Assembly (NCBI GenBank): GCA_014376785.1 | Contig: JACMQW010000059.1 | Span: forward strand, 1-63,536 | DNA: 63,536 nt | Direction of reading: 5' to 3' | DNA from: Oligoflexia bacterium | GTDB taxonomy: Bacteria > Bdellovibrionota > UBA1018 | Shown here: in pieces, positions 55,801 through 63,163 of the stretch | Position numbering within the stretch: the stretch's first letter is position 1 | Layout of the letters: each line of letters opens with the position of its first letter | Notes under the pieces: model-generated | The model's database searches: none | Seen by the model: the letters and a program-made list of their open reading frames with translations, nothing else | Told to the model about the DNA's origin: nothing | Made by a program: the position numbers and the translations under genes

Positions 55801-56003
55801 GCCCTATTTTAATGACCGGTTTGGTCGCGACGTTCGGTTTGCTTCCGGCCGCATTTTCGCACGCGATTGGCTCCGATTCCCAGCGACCCCTCGCGATCGT
55901 CATTGTGGGTGGGCTTGTGGCCGACTTGATTATGGGATTTTATCTTTTGCCGACTTTGTATCTATGGTTTGCTAAAGAAGGCGATATCTTAACCGGAGAG
56001 TAA
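52854..56003 (+). CDS. Heavy-metal RND efflux pump (CusA/CzcA-like)
   Basis: This is a full-length, 1049-residue RND pump of the heavy-metal efflux group: about 12 membrane helices, two large periplasmic loops, and the TM4 motif 'GALDFGMVVDGAIVMVEN' with Asp401, Asp407 and Glu414 that carry protons and define HME pumps. 'NLPIEAYPDIADTWVQV' near the N-terminus is also typical. It exports divalent (Zn/Co/Ni) or monovalent (Cu/Ag) ions. The DFG..D..E pattern favours the Czc side, but the ion cannot be fixed from sequence. It closes a lipoprotein-TolC-adaptor-RND operon. Confidence 0.95.
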   Translation: MIDRLVGWCLEHRIVTLGFGLVIIIAGAVAFRNLPIEAYPDIADTWVQVIVQWPGHAAEEIEQQITVPAETEFYGVPHHIHLRSTSLFGLAVMTIIFDEQTDTFTARQYVLEKLAQIQFPNGVSPVLGPMSSPVGQVYWYILEGDHSPGSLKEIQEWTVQKYLKSVPGVADVSGFGGPTKQFQVLLDPSSLTHYSLAPASVVQALAQNNQNSGGGFIYQGDQTFNVRGVGRINSTDDVANVVVSQKGGSPIRVRNLGRVEEGSKERFGKISYSEHGPGGTIIDHEDAVEGIVFSRKGEQDESVLEGLHEKVKELNAHILPAGVKIRAYLDRSELIHLTTHTVEENLFVGMLLVFAILLFFLGNLRTALIVTITVPLALLMASIFLEIRKIPANLLSLGALDFGMVVDGAIVMVENIYRYKQEARARWFASGETLEPPRETLPEMVTLIRSAAREVQKPIVYAIGIIILAYLPIFTLQRIEGRLFTPMAWTVAFALIGALIIVLTIVPVLCALLMRGELKEWHNPILEWLSREYRRTLEIALSMRNKIVWGAVISFALTLILAFGGPIGSEFLPHLDEGSIWVRGTLPPSASLALAESTVKKMRNVFMQFVDVPITVCQVGRPDDGTDATGFFNTECYVPLKPHGDWKGKFSTKEQVIEAMSKELEKIPGVSWNFSQPISDNVEEMMSGVKGSMVVKLYGDDLKILGQKAGQIKKVLGSVRGVTDLGIFEELGQPNVNLYIDREKVGRYGLNISDVQDTVETAVGGRVATQLIDGEKRFDLTVRYLPEFRSDVDRLRGLTVTTPDGYRIPLEELATIRMEEGASLIYREDGSRYIAVKFSVRGRDLAGTIDEAQEVMKKKLLLPSRYHLAWSGEFENQKRAEERLRLVVPLTIFAIFIVLYFIFRSWKWASIIMVNVAIARIGGVLALFLTGTNFSVSSGIGFLALFGVSIQTGILLISYMNQMRREGKSIREAVVEGSILRLRPILMTGLVATFGLLPAAFSHAIGSDSQRPLAIVIVGGLVADLIMGFYLLPTLYLWFAKEGDILTGE

Positions 56004-56005
56004 AA

Positions 56006-56599
56006 ATGAAGTCAGTCGGCGATATTCGACGCTATTTGAAAAAGAAGAACATTTCGCCCGAAGTCTTGGCAAAAGAAATCGGGTTGTCTCACATGACCAT
56101 TCGGCGCTGGCTGAAGCATCCGGATCGTTTTCTGATTCCCTCGAAATATCGACCTCTTTTTCAAGCAACGATTGAAAAGAATGGAACCTCACTTTCTTTG
56201 CCCACGGCAATGGCGACGGGATCGCCTCAGTCTGACGGTTTTTTGAAAGAAATCATCAGCAATATGGAAAATCGAGGAAGATCGATTTCTGCTCCTGAAT
56301 TGGAAAAACTAGAAGCGCAACTTCAAGAGAAGAAAAAATCCACGACCCTCAGTTCTGATTTTATGAAAATTTTGAAATCAGTCACGAAGGCCGCATTGGC
56401 TCCAGGCAAAGGAAAACTCAAGTTCGCTTGCATCGGAGCCCTGGTCTATTTCATCAATCCCATCGATCTCGTTCCAGACTATCTCGGACCTATCGGCCTG
56501 GTAGACGACTTTGCCGTCCTTTCCTGGGTCGCAACTCTTATCCTGCCCTCACAGGTCGCGAAGCTGAAGCGCTCGAAAACGACGGTAGACGAAAGCTGA
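56006..56599 (+). CDS. DUF1232 (YkvA-like) protein with N-terminal helix-turn-helix
   Basis: The 197-residue protein has an N-terminal segment like a Cro/XRE-type helix-turn-helix ('PEVLAKEIGLSHMTIRRWLK', residues about 18-37) and a C-terminal DUF1232 domain ('GALVYFINPIDLVPDYLGP', about 145-165) with hydrophobic helices. DUF1232 proteins are small membrane proteins of unknown role. The fusion with a DNA-binding-like helix pair is unusual. It begins three bases after the RND stop with GGAGAG before the ATG, so it belongs to the efflux operon. Confidence 0.8.
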   Translation: MKSVGDIRRYLKKKNISPEVLAKEIGLSHMTIRRWLKHPDRFLIPSKYRPLFQATIEKNGTSLSLPTAMATGSPQSDGFLKEIISNMENRGRSISAPELEKLEAQLQEKKKSTTLSSDFMKILKSVTKAALAPGKGKLKFACIGALVYFINPIDLVPDYLGPIGLVDDFAVLSWVATLILPSQVAKLKRSKTTVDES

Positions 56600-56624
56600 T
56601 CGGAGCACTGTTCAGGAACACGGA

Positions 56625-56870
56625 TCACGAATCGAGTTTACGATTTTGACTGCAGATTAACGGGAACTCTCCAGGCAAAATACGGGTTCGATCCCATTCT
56701 GCCCATTCCGCTTCTGCGAGAAGTGTGGCTAATCGATATTGAAGCTCGTAAGCCGTGTCTAAGCTCACGGTAATTTTCTTCCGGCCAAACTGGAACTCCA
56801 AATGCTCTGAGCCATTAAAATCTAGTCGAAACTCTTCATGATCTGAGGTGTTTTCACTGAACCGCCGCAT
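56625..56870 (-). CDS. Small protein of unknown function in the rpsD operon
   Basis: ATG 56870 follows TGGAGT and lies just after the S4 stop, giving an 81-residue soluble, acidic protein ('SDHEEFRLDFNGSEHLEFQFG', here shortened: SDHEEFRLDF and EHLEFQFGRK, then 'ELQYRLATLLAEAEWAEWD'). The longer open frame to 57056 overlaps S4 and is not likely. It has no signal peptide; I do not recognise the family. Coupling to S4 suggests control by the same Fur-family operator. Confidence 0.6.
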   Translation of the reverse strand: MRRFSENTSDHEEFRLDFNGSEHLEFQFGRKKITVSLDTAYELQYRLATLLAEAEWAEWDRTRILPGEFPLICSQNRKLDS

Positions 56871-56871
56871 T

Positions 56872-57510
56872 TTAAACTCCAGTGTAAAATTCGACGACGA
56901 GACGCCCATTAAATGGAAATGGCACCGCGTCCGTCCCCGGAGTAAATTTAAGACGACCGCGGAGCCCGCTTCCCGCAGGGATGTGCTCGAGCCAGTCCGG
57001 CAATAGAAGCCTCGGTTGAGAAATCGAGGTTTGATACAGCACATTTGAGTAAGCATCGTCAGTCAGTGATACTTCACTGCCCGGCAAAACTCTCGCCGAA
57101 GCGATATCGAGACGCTTCCCATCCACTCGGACTTTCCCATGGCGAACCAGCTGCCGAGCAGCGGGGATACTGGGCGCAAAGCCTAAACGAAAGACGATAT
57201 TATCGACTCGAGTCTCTAGATGACCGACTAAGACGGCCATCCAGTCGGCAGCCCTCCCGTACTTCGCTTTTTTTACAAAATTACGGAGCTGCTCTTCGCG
57301 CATGCCGTAATGAAAACGAAGCTTCTGTTTTTCTTGGAGGCGGAGAGAAAATTCAGAAAACTTTCGACGACGAAGGCCGTGTTGGCCAGGGGGATAGGGC
57401 CGACGCTCCAATGCCCCCGGCTTACCCATGCCCGGAAGTTCAACATTCAATGCCCTCTGAGTTTTGAAAGCTTTTCGTTTAGATGATTTTGATTTGATCG
57501 GATTGGCCAT
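56872..57510 (-). CDS. rpsD: Ribosomal protein S4, cysteine-free stand-alone paralogue
   Basis: The 212-residue protein is a clear S4: 'PYPPGQHGLRRRKFSEFSLRLQEKQKLR' region (in part), 'YGRAADWMAVLVGHLETRVDNIVFRLGF' and the S4 RNA-binding domain 'AARQLVRHGKVRVDGKRLDIAS'. S4 binds 16S rRNA early in 30S assembly. It contains no cysteine, so no zinc site. It is not in the usual alpha operon with rpoA, rpsM and rpsK but alone with a small gene, facing a Fur-family regulator across tandem operators. That is how zinc-independent spare ribosomal proteins are often arranged. A second, main rpsD elsewhere is inferred, not seen. Confidence 0.92.
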   Translation of the reverse strand: MANPIKSKSSKRKAFKTQRALNVELPGMGKPGALERRPYPPGQHGLRRRKFSEFSLRLQEKQKLRFHYGMREEQLRNFVKKAKYGRAADWMAVLVGHLETRVDNIVFRLGFAPSIPAARQLVRHGKVRVDGKRLDIASARVLPGSEVSLTDDAYSNVLYQTSISQPRLLLPDWLEHIPAGSGLRGRLKFTPGTDAVPFPFNGRLVVEFYTGV

Positions 57511-57543
57511 ACGAGCTTCCTAACCTTAAGCGTTAATCATTAT

Positions 57544-57580
57544 TGAGACTGAATCTCATTATTACTGAGACTAGCTCTCA
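57544..57580. promoter_or_regulatory. Tandem Fur-family operators between rpsD and fur
   Basis: TGAGACTGAATCTCA (57544-57558) and TGAGACTAGCTCTCA (57566-57580) share the palindrome TGAGA-N5-TCTCA, with centres 22 bases apart, two helical turns. The outer TGA..TCA and inner T-n-A match the Fur 7-1-7 layout, with symmetrical differences from the classical iron box. They lie 34-70 bases upstream of the S4 start and 140 bases upstream of the Fur-family gene, so they can control both. Confidence 0.8.
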
Positions 57581-57719
57581 CTTTTAGATTAGGTTGTAAA
57601 CACGGTTCCAAAAAGTGTTTCAAATTTAAGAAACACCTGGCAGAGGACCCGCTCAAACCTTTCGAGATCAAACTCGATGTCCCCTCGAAGACTTCATCCA
57701 TTGGTGTTATCTTCACGTC

Positions 57720-58253
57720 ATGAAGGCGAAAGCCCCCACCTCCCCACCCTCCCGATCGCTCCCCTGCGGACGTCCTCTGCCTAAACTGGAAAATACCGGC
57801 GAAGATGGCGAGCAGTTATTAGCAAATTTGAATCAGCGGCTCGAACAGTACGTGAGCGATCGCCGGTTAAACCGCAGTGAAGCGCGCGCGAAAATTTTGG
57901 AAACGATCGTTTTTGAGGCTCGCCACTTTACCCCCCAAGACCTCCTCGCCCATCTCGGAAAGCGTTTTCCAGAAGTCGGTAAAGCCACTCTCTACCGTAA
58001 TCTCCCGGTGCTCGTGGAGAGCGGAATTCTACAAGAAGGACCGACCGATTCAGAAGGGCAGTCGTTCTACGAACTTTCAGATGGCGAACATCACGATCAC
58101 ATCGTCTGCACGGACTGCCACAGAATTTTTGAATTCCATGATGAAACGATCGAGCGCAGACAGGATTCTGTCGCTGAAGGCATGAAATTCAAAACTCAAA
58201 GTCATCGACACGTTATTTATGCATCGTGTAGTTATCGCAAACTATCTGATTAA
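57720..58253 (+). CDS. Fur-family metalloregulator with altered C-terminal zinc site
   Basis: The 177-residue protein has a 40-residue Pro-rich N-terminal extension, the winged helix ('HFTPQDLLAHLGKRFPEVGKATLYRNL', residues 69-95, quoted in part: KATLYRNL), and the dimerisation/metal domain 'HHDHIVCTDC' (His124-Cys133). The first structural CxxC is intact (Cys130, Cys133), but the C-terminal pair is Cys170-x-x-Arg173 ('ASCSYRKLSD') instead of CxxC. It should bind metal and the palindromes in front of it. Zur-like function is inferred from the S4 paralogue. Whether the altered site still binds zinc is unclear. Confidence 0.88.
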   Translation: MKAKAPTSPPSRSLPCGRPLPKLENTGEDGEQLLANLNQRLEQYVSDRRLNRSEARAKILETIVFEARHFTPQDLLAHLGKRFPEVGKATLYRNLPVLVESGILQEGPTDSEGQSFYELSDGEHHDHIVCTDCHRIFEFHDETIERRQDSVAEGMKFKTQSHRHVIYASCSYRKLSD

Positions 58254-58416
58254 TTTATTCTAAGCTTCGTCCAAAATTTGACTGATTTATGGGATAAACG
58301 AGGCGAATTTGATGGTCTCAAGATTGCAAATATATCCTTTGACTCGTCTGCACGCCCTCCAAGGGACACAAGGAAATGCTAAGTGTCTCTTCCTGCAGAC
58401 TGATGAAAGGACTCAA

Positions 58417-58710
58417 ATGACTGTACATCGACCTTCCTCGTCTCGTGAAGATTCGTCCTTCCTCCGAATAGGCTACCCCGTAGCGGTATTTTTCGCTGCG
58501 CTCTTTGCTTGGAACTCAACGGGAGAAACAGCGCTTTCGAGCGACGCTAGCCTTTCGCGGATCAGCCAAATGACGACGACTGCTGAAGCGGCTCCTGATT
58601 CCTCTCGAGAACTTGTCGGCCAATGCACGATTCGTGGTTCGAACAGCCCAAATCTGGCTCAATCCAAGAGCCGCTCGACCGACTGCTTCCCTTCGATTGT
58701 AACCCACTAG
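58417..58710 (+). CDS. Small membrane-anchored or secreted protein, unknown
   Basis: ATG 58417 has GAAAGGA before it and gives a 97-residue product: charged start, one hydrophobic segment ('YPVAVFFAALFAW', about 20-33) and a Ser/Thr-rich tail with two cysteines ('GQCTIRG', 'STDCFPS'). It is probably anchored by its N-terminus with the rest in the periplasm. I do not recognise it. It lies between the Fur-family gene and the FAD-enzyme gene on the same strand. Confidence 0.55.
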   Translation: MTVHRPSSSREDSSFLRIGYPVAVFFAALFAWNSTGETALSSDASLSRISQMTTTAEAAPDSSRELVGQCTIRGSNSPNLAQSKSRSTDCFPSIVTH

Positions 58711-58743
58711 ACTCTTGACCGATCCCCCTCTCCCAAGACAATC

Positions 58744-60150
58744 ATGAGAGCTATGAAGTCCTCACTTTCTCTCCGGCTTGAAAAATTGCGCGCTGAATTT
58801 CCGTCCGACTTTTTTACCGACGATCCGCATGAGTTGAATGAGTACGGGAAAGACTGGACGAAAACCTTCCCCCCGAATCCTTCGTTGATTGCCTTTCCTC
58901 GTTCGACGGACGACGTGGCTAAGCTCCTAAACTTCTGTCACGCACACTCCATTCCGGTGGTGCCCTCGGGAGGCCGAACGGGGCTAGCGGGCGGGGCGGT
59001 GGCTGCGAACCACGAAGTGGTACTTTCTCTTAAGCGGATGACGAAGATGGGCACCGTAGATCCCGCCTCGCGCACGATTACGGTCGAAGCGGGCGCGACC
59101 ACGGAAGGAGTCCACCATCAATGCCGTCCGCACGGCCTCACTTGGCCGGTTGATTTCGCATCCAAAGGATCAAGCCACGTCGGCGGAAACATCGCAACCA
59201 ACGCGGGTGGCGTGAATGTGATTCGCTACGGCCTCACTCGGAACTGGGTGCTCGGACTCACCGTCGTGACCGGAGAAGGAAAAATTCTCGAACTCAACGG
59301 GGCATTAGAAAAAAACAATACCGGGATTGACCTACGCCAACTTTTTATTGGGTCGGAAGGAACTTTGGGAGTCATCACTTCGGCGACCTTAAAGCTTGCC
59401 CCCATTCCCGCGGCAAAAGATGTCTTTTTGTTTTCAGTTCCGAGCCTGGCATCGGTGCTGGAACTCTTCCGATTCGCACGCAACTCCCCCCTCACGCTTC
59501 AAGCTTTCGAATTTTTCACCGACCTCTGCTTAGCGAGGGTCACAAAACACCTCGGCGCCCGGCCGCCCTTCGCAGCCTCGGCCTCTCATTATGTGCTGGT
59601 CGAAATCGAGCGCCCAAGTGATGGATCACTCATCGAAGCTTGGCTAGAAAAAGTCCTGGAATCCGGACAGGTTCTCGACGGCACGATGGCTCAGAACCCT
59701 CGCGAATCAGCGGAATTCTGGCGCCTTCGCGAAGGCATTTCAGAGTCACTGGCCTCCACGGGCCTTCCGCACAAAAACGATGTCTCACTCCCGATTAAAA
59801 ATCTGGAAGGGTTCTGCAGCGAATTAGAAACCTTTTTTCAAGCGCACTACGTCGGCTGGGAAATTTGCCTCTTCGGGCACATCGGTGACGGAAATCTGCA
59901 CATTAACATCATGAAGCCCGATCACATGAGTCCCGCTGACTTCCGCTTAGCAACCAAGCGCGTCGATCTTGATTTATTTGCGTTGGTTCGGAAATATGAA
60001 GGAAGCATTTCGGCAGAACACGGAATCGGCCTACTGAAAAAAGAATTTCTTTCCTTCACTCGCACGGAAGCCGAAATCGACCTATTCCGTCAGATTAAAA
60101 AAGTCTTCGACCCTCGCGGCATTTTAAATCCTGGAAAAATCTGGGATTAA
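58744..60150 (+). CDS. FAD-linked D-2-hydroxyacid dehydrogenase (D2HGDH/GlcD family)
   Basis: This 468-residue enzyme has the PCMH-type FAD-binding domain ('PVVPSGGRTGLAGGAV', 'VGGNIATNAGGVNVIRYG', 'FIGSEGTLGVIT') and the FAD-oxidase C-terminal domain with 'FGHIGDGNLHINI' and 'SISAEHGIGLLKK'. Relatives oxidise D-2-hydroxyglutarate, D-lactate or glycolate. Since SerA can make D-2-hydroxyglutarate as a by-product, and serA lies 3 kb away, a D-2-hydroxyglutarate dehydrogenase is the best guess. An alternative ATG is at 58753. Confidence 0.85.
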   Translation: MRAMKSSLSLRLEKLRAEFPSDFFTDDPHELNEYGKDWTKTFPPNPSLIAFPRSTDDVAKLLNFCHAHSIPVVPSGGRTGLAGGAVAANHEVVLSLKRMTKMGTVDPASRTITVEAGATTEGVHHQCRPHGLTWPVDFASKGSSHVGGNIATNAGGVNVIRYGLTRNWVLGLTVVTGEGKILELNGALEKNNTGIDLRQLFIGSEGTLGVITSATLKLAPIPAAKDVFLFSVPSLASVLELFRFARNSPLTLQAFEFFTDLCLARVTKHLGARPPFAASASHYVLVEIERPSDGSLIEAWLEKVLESGQVLDGTMAQNPRESAEFWRLREGISESLASTGLPHKNDVSLPIKNLEGFCSELETFFQAHYVGWEICLFGHIGDGNLHINIMKPDHMSPADFRLATKRVDLDLFALVRKYEGSISAEHGIGLLKKEFLSFTRTEAEIDLFRQIKKVFDPRGILNPGKIWD

Positions 60151-60177
60151 AAATGACTTCAGGATTAAAAGAACTTT

Positions 60178-61287
60178 TCATCCTTCGTACGGCATTCCAG
60201 GAAAGCCCGTCACTTTTTTAATTCGGCTTACCGTATTTTTCACGAAGTCTTTCGCGCCATTCAGTAAGAGGGTCGGACAGGTGTTCCAGGCTTCGGGAGT
60301 CGGACCACCGACCTCTACATCTAAATTCGGGTAAGGATTTGCGTAGGAAATGACTCCCCGACGATTCAGGTGCATTTTGATCCAAGTCGGCACCGCGAGC
60401 GAGATGTTACTTGCGTACAGGAACGATCCCCGCAATTCGAAGGGAATAGACCGCAAACTTCGGTTTAGAAAAGAATCGGAATTTTTCGCCATGAAGCGGT
60501 CGATAACGGAGAACCACGAGTTCGTACAATTGTATTTTAGAAAATGATAAACCTTAGTCATCTCGGGATCGTAAAAAGCGCCCAAGGCGAATTTCCAAAA
60601 GTTGTTCAATCGATCCCCCGTGAAAACCAGCGGGTACTGGCGCGTTTCCTGATGGAGGTCGTAAACCAACATTCGGGTTTTCGTCTCGCTCGACATCAGG
60701 CGATGACTAGCGGCCAGCGATCCGTCGAGGCCGTTCTTCACTCCGAAATCTGCGGGAAACCTCACGGTGCCCACGGCTTCCAATGATATCGTGCTGCTAT
60801 CGATCGAGATCGGTTTGAAATGGGGATCCTTGTCCGTCGTTTGCTGAAATAGGAGAATCGGTGTTTTCGGATGATCAAACCTCCCTTGCATGTGGTGCAT
60901 GACGTCTTGGGGAACGAAATAGACCACTTGCAGGATGGCTTGCTTCACATCGAGATCCACCGGAATAGCCGCGACGTAAAACCGATCGAGGTGCCAATAA
61001 TTTGCGACGTAAAGATAATCTTTCGGCGGGAACTTCTTAATATCGACGTAATTTGCGGCTTCATCCTTCGGAATTTCTCGGTAGCTTCGGCGCTCGCTGG
61101 TGTCTAATGGCTCTCCCTGTAGACGACTCCCTTTGCCCATTTTCAAGCCTTCACCGTAAGGGTCATTTCCGTTTGCCCAGGCGTCCTGAGCGGACCAGCC
61201 TAAGCCAAAGGTGATGAGAACGATGAGGAGTGGGAAACCGACAACCTTCGTGAAGCGTGGCATACTGAGGGATCGAACCTTCGGCAT
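60178..61287 (-). CDS. Secreted protein, possibly DUF4105-like
   Basis: The 369-residue protein has a signal peptide (about 1-38, 'AQDAWA'). Its middle part ('FYVAAIPVDLDVKQAILQVVYF') and the late 'YHFLKYNCTNSWFSVIDRF' with a conserved-looking Asn-Cys resemble the Cys-containing half of DUF4105 domains. No barrel follows. If so, it is a periplasmic thiol hydrolase or acyltransferase related to the protein at 27-29 kb. This is a weak assignment. The start may be ATG 61287 or 61263. It follows two other leftward genes. Confidence 0.6.
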   Translation of the reverse strand: MPKVRSLSMPRFTKVVGFPLLIVLITFGLGWSAQDAWANGNDPYGEGLKMGKGSRLQGEPLDTSERRSYREIPKDEAANYVDIKKFPPKDYLYVANYWHLDRFYVAAIPVDLDVKQAILQVVYFVPQDVMHHMQGRFDHPKTPILLFQQTTDKDPHFKPISIDSSTISLEAVGTVRFPADFGVKNGLDGSLAASHRLMSSETKTRMLVYDLHQETRQYPLVFTGDRLNNFWKFALGAFYDPEMTKVYHFLKYNCTNSWFSVIDRFMAKNSDSFLNRSLRSIPFELRGSFLYASNISLAVPTWIKMHLNRRGVISYANPYPNLDVEVGGPTPEAWNTCPTLLLNGAKDFVKNTVSRIKKVTGFPGMPYEG

Positions 61288-61293
61288 GAAAAC

Positions 61294-61677
61294 TTAAAGA
61301 AAAGATGGGTTAAGATTTGCTCTTAATGTAGAGGTATTCCCCTCATTGACCGAATCAAGCACCAACATCTTCGGATCGGAACCCATAAGGTTTCGAGCGA
61401 ATTCGGATGCATTCGCCAACGAACTGACGCAAGAAAAGCCGGGTATCCCCTGCGAATTGAATTTGCGCCGATCCAGCGAATGTTCGCGCGCCCGAAGCTT
61501 CGTGGCATGAATGGTGTCGTGAGGATGGCGATAAGCAATCCGATGACCCATAAATTTCTCGAGGTGCGGAAAGAAAGAGCACCGGTGCTTAAGGATACCA
61601 AGTGCCGTGCGGAGCAATTTAAATTGGTTCACTCCGCTGAAAACTAGAACTCGATCAGTGATAGATTCAGACTCCAT
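61294..61677 (-). CDS. Hypothetical protein
   Basis: This 127-residue frame starts inside the end of the upstream gene (ATG overlapping its last codons) and stops six bases before the next gene, an operon-like position. It has no signal peptide, membrane segment or known motif; several histidines and basic residues occur in the middle ('YRHPHDTIHATKLRAREH'). I cannot recognise it, and it might be a decayed or spurious frame, since other frames are also open over part of this region. Confidence 0.4.
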   Translation of the reverse strand: MESESITDRVLVFSGVNQFKLLRTALGILKHRCSFFPHLEKFMGHRIAYRHPHDTIHATKLRAREHSLDRRKFNSQGIPGFSCVSSLANASEFARNLMGSDPKMLVLDSVNEGNTSTLRANLNPSFL

Positions 61678-63007
61678 TCAATATCTTTCGGATATAATCG
61701 ACCAATAATTGCCTGCTCCAAACATGCAGCACAGTGTTTATGTCTGCCTCGGGTTCCAGCTTGAGCCTTTGTAAAAGCAAATTGGGTAATTCATTGATGA
61801 CATATAGATGAACGAGTGGCTGAATTTTTTCGAGGTAGATGGCTTGTTTGTCAGGGTCTACATAATTAGCGCTTGGCCCCATAGGTCCAATCGCTTGCAA
61901 CTCGACACTGGCTTCAAAAATACTATTTGCTGCAGTGATAATCGCGCCTGCTACTCGGGCTTCCGAGTTTACCTCAGAGAGAAATTTAAGATTTACTGTT
62001 AGGTATTTCCAATCATTCACCCCTAATTCAGTAGAAGGTGTGAGTGAATAGGGCTTGAAAAAAACCTTTTCAACTTCGGCATTTCTCAGCAGGTCAGGAT
62101 CATAAAATATTGGCCACGCATAGACATCGAGGTCCGAACTTAAGACTCCACTAGCACCGGGCTTTCCAATCTTTCGAAGATAAAGCATCATGTCTACCGG
62201 GATTCCCAGCTGCTCCCTCAAGTAAGTAATGATCGCATTCTGATACATGTCGTATCCAAAATTTTTTGCGTCCTGCGCCCCTGAATTGCTGATGCGACTT
62301 CGGTATAAATTTAGATAATTTGGATCGCCCGTGAGTTTTTCGAGTACCAATCGGATCTCCTCTTCAGTGTCTGGTTCATTGAGCGCAAGAACGAACACAT
62401 TCTTTTTTGCGGAGATTTTTAGCTTAAGCATTAACTCTTCAGGTCGCCCGACCATTGGTCCAGCCGTGTGATCGATTGCAGTGTAAAAAGCGGGCTCTGT
62501 TAACGGATTAGACCAGGAAATTTGGTCGACATTCAAAATGCCATGCAAACTTGAGCCAGGGGTCTGAACTTTTAGTAAGTTTCGAATAGAGGAAAACCAC
62601 GTATCATGTTGCGTCGAAAAACTCTCCAAATCGACAACTTTCAGCTCCATGATTGGTTGTGAATTTCTACGCGGATCTGATCTGGGGTATATTTTCGTCC
62701 ATGGGGTTTCGCAAAGCATTCGAACAGATTCGGGCAAGTTTTCCAGTCGAGACGTTTTTGAAAAAGGGATTTCATAAAATCCTGCATAGTCAACTTTAGC
62801 TTTAGGTGCCCGCCATACCCATGGATGGGCGTCAGGTATTAAAGACCATCTTTTTTTAAGGTTTACACGGACAGTCGTGAGTAAAGATTTACAACCAATT
62901 GAGCTTGGCGAACCCGTCTCCTCGGCATTAACGGAAAAAGCCGAGTAAGAAAAGACGATGTGAACCAGAAAGAGTATTGGAAAAAACGTTTGCTTGCTCA
63001 AACTCAT
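61667..63007 (-). CDS. Secreted hypothetical protein in an AT-rich stretch
   Basis: The 446-residue protein has a signal peptide ('FSVNAEE') and no domain I can name. It contains two cysteines, a mix of beta strands and helices ('VFVLALNEPDTEEEIRLVLEKL', in part) and a helical C-terminus. Its DNA is visibly richer in A and T than the surrounding genes, which suggests recent acquisition or a poorly expressed gene. It is the first gene of a leftward run ending near the FAD enzyme. Confidence 0.6.
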   Translation of the reverse strand: MSLSKQTFFPILFLVHIVFSYSAFSVNAEETGSPSSIGCKSLLTTVRVNLKKRWSLIPDAHPWVWRAPKAKVDYAGFYEIPFSKTSRLENLPESVRMLCETPWTKIYPRSDPRRNSQPIMELKVVDLESFSTQHDTWFSSIRNLLKVQTPGSSLHGILNVDQISWSNPLTEPAFYTAIDHTAGPMVGRPEELMLKLKISAKKNVFVLALNEPDTEEEIRLVLEKLTGDPNYLNLYRSRISNSGAQDAKNFGYDMYQNAIITYLREQLGIPVDMMLYLRKIGKPGASGVLSSDLDVYAWPIFYDPDLLRNAEVEKVFFKPYSLTPSTELGVNDWKYLTVNLKFLSEVNSEARVAGAIITAANSIFEASVELQAIGPMGPSANYVDPDKQAIYLEKIQPLVHLYVINELPNLLLQRLKLEPEADINTVLHVWSRQLLVDYIRKILNGV

Positions 63008-63163
63008 TACTTGGAATCGGTAGAAGCTTGTTTTGACCTTAACATTTTTTGTGCCAAGAAAGGTGGGTTAGATTCGGGGGGAGGCCAAACTCAGACCCGC
63101 TCCACCGCCAAGCTCTTAGCGGCGCTTACGAAATACGATTCGCCCCCGTGAGGAGGATTTGGT

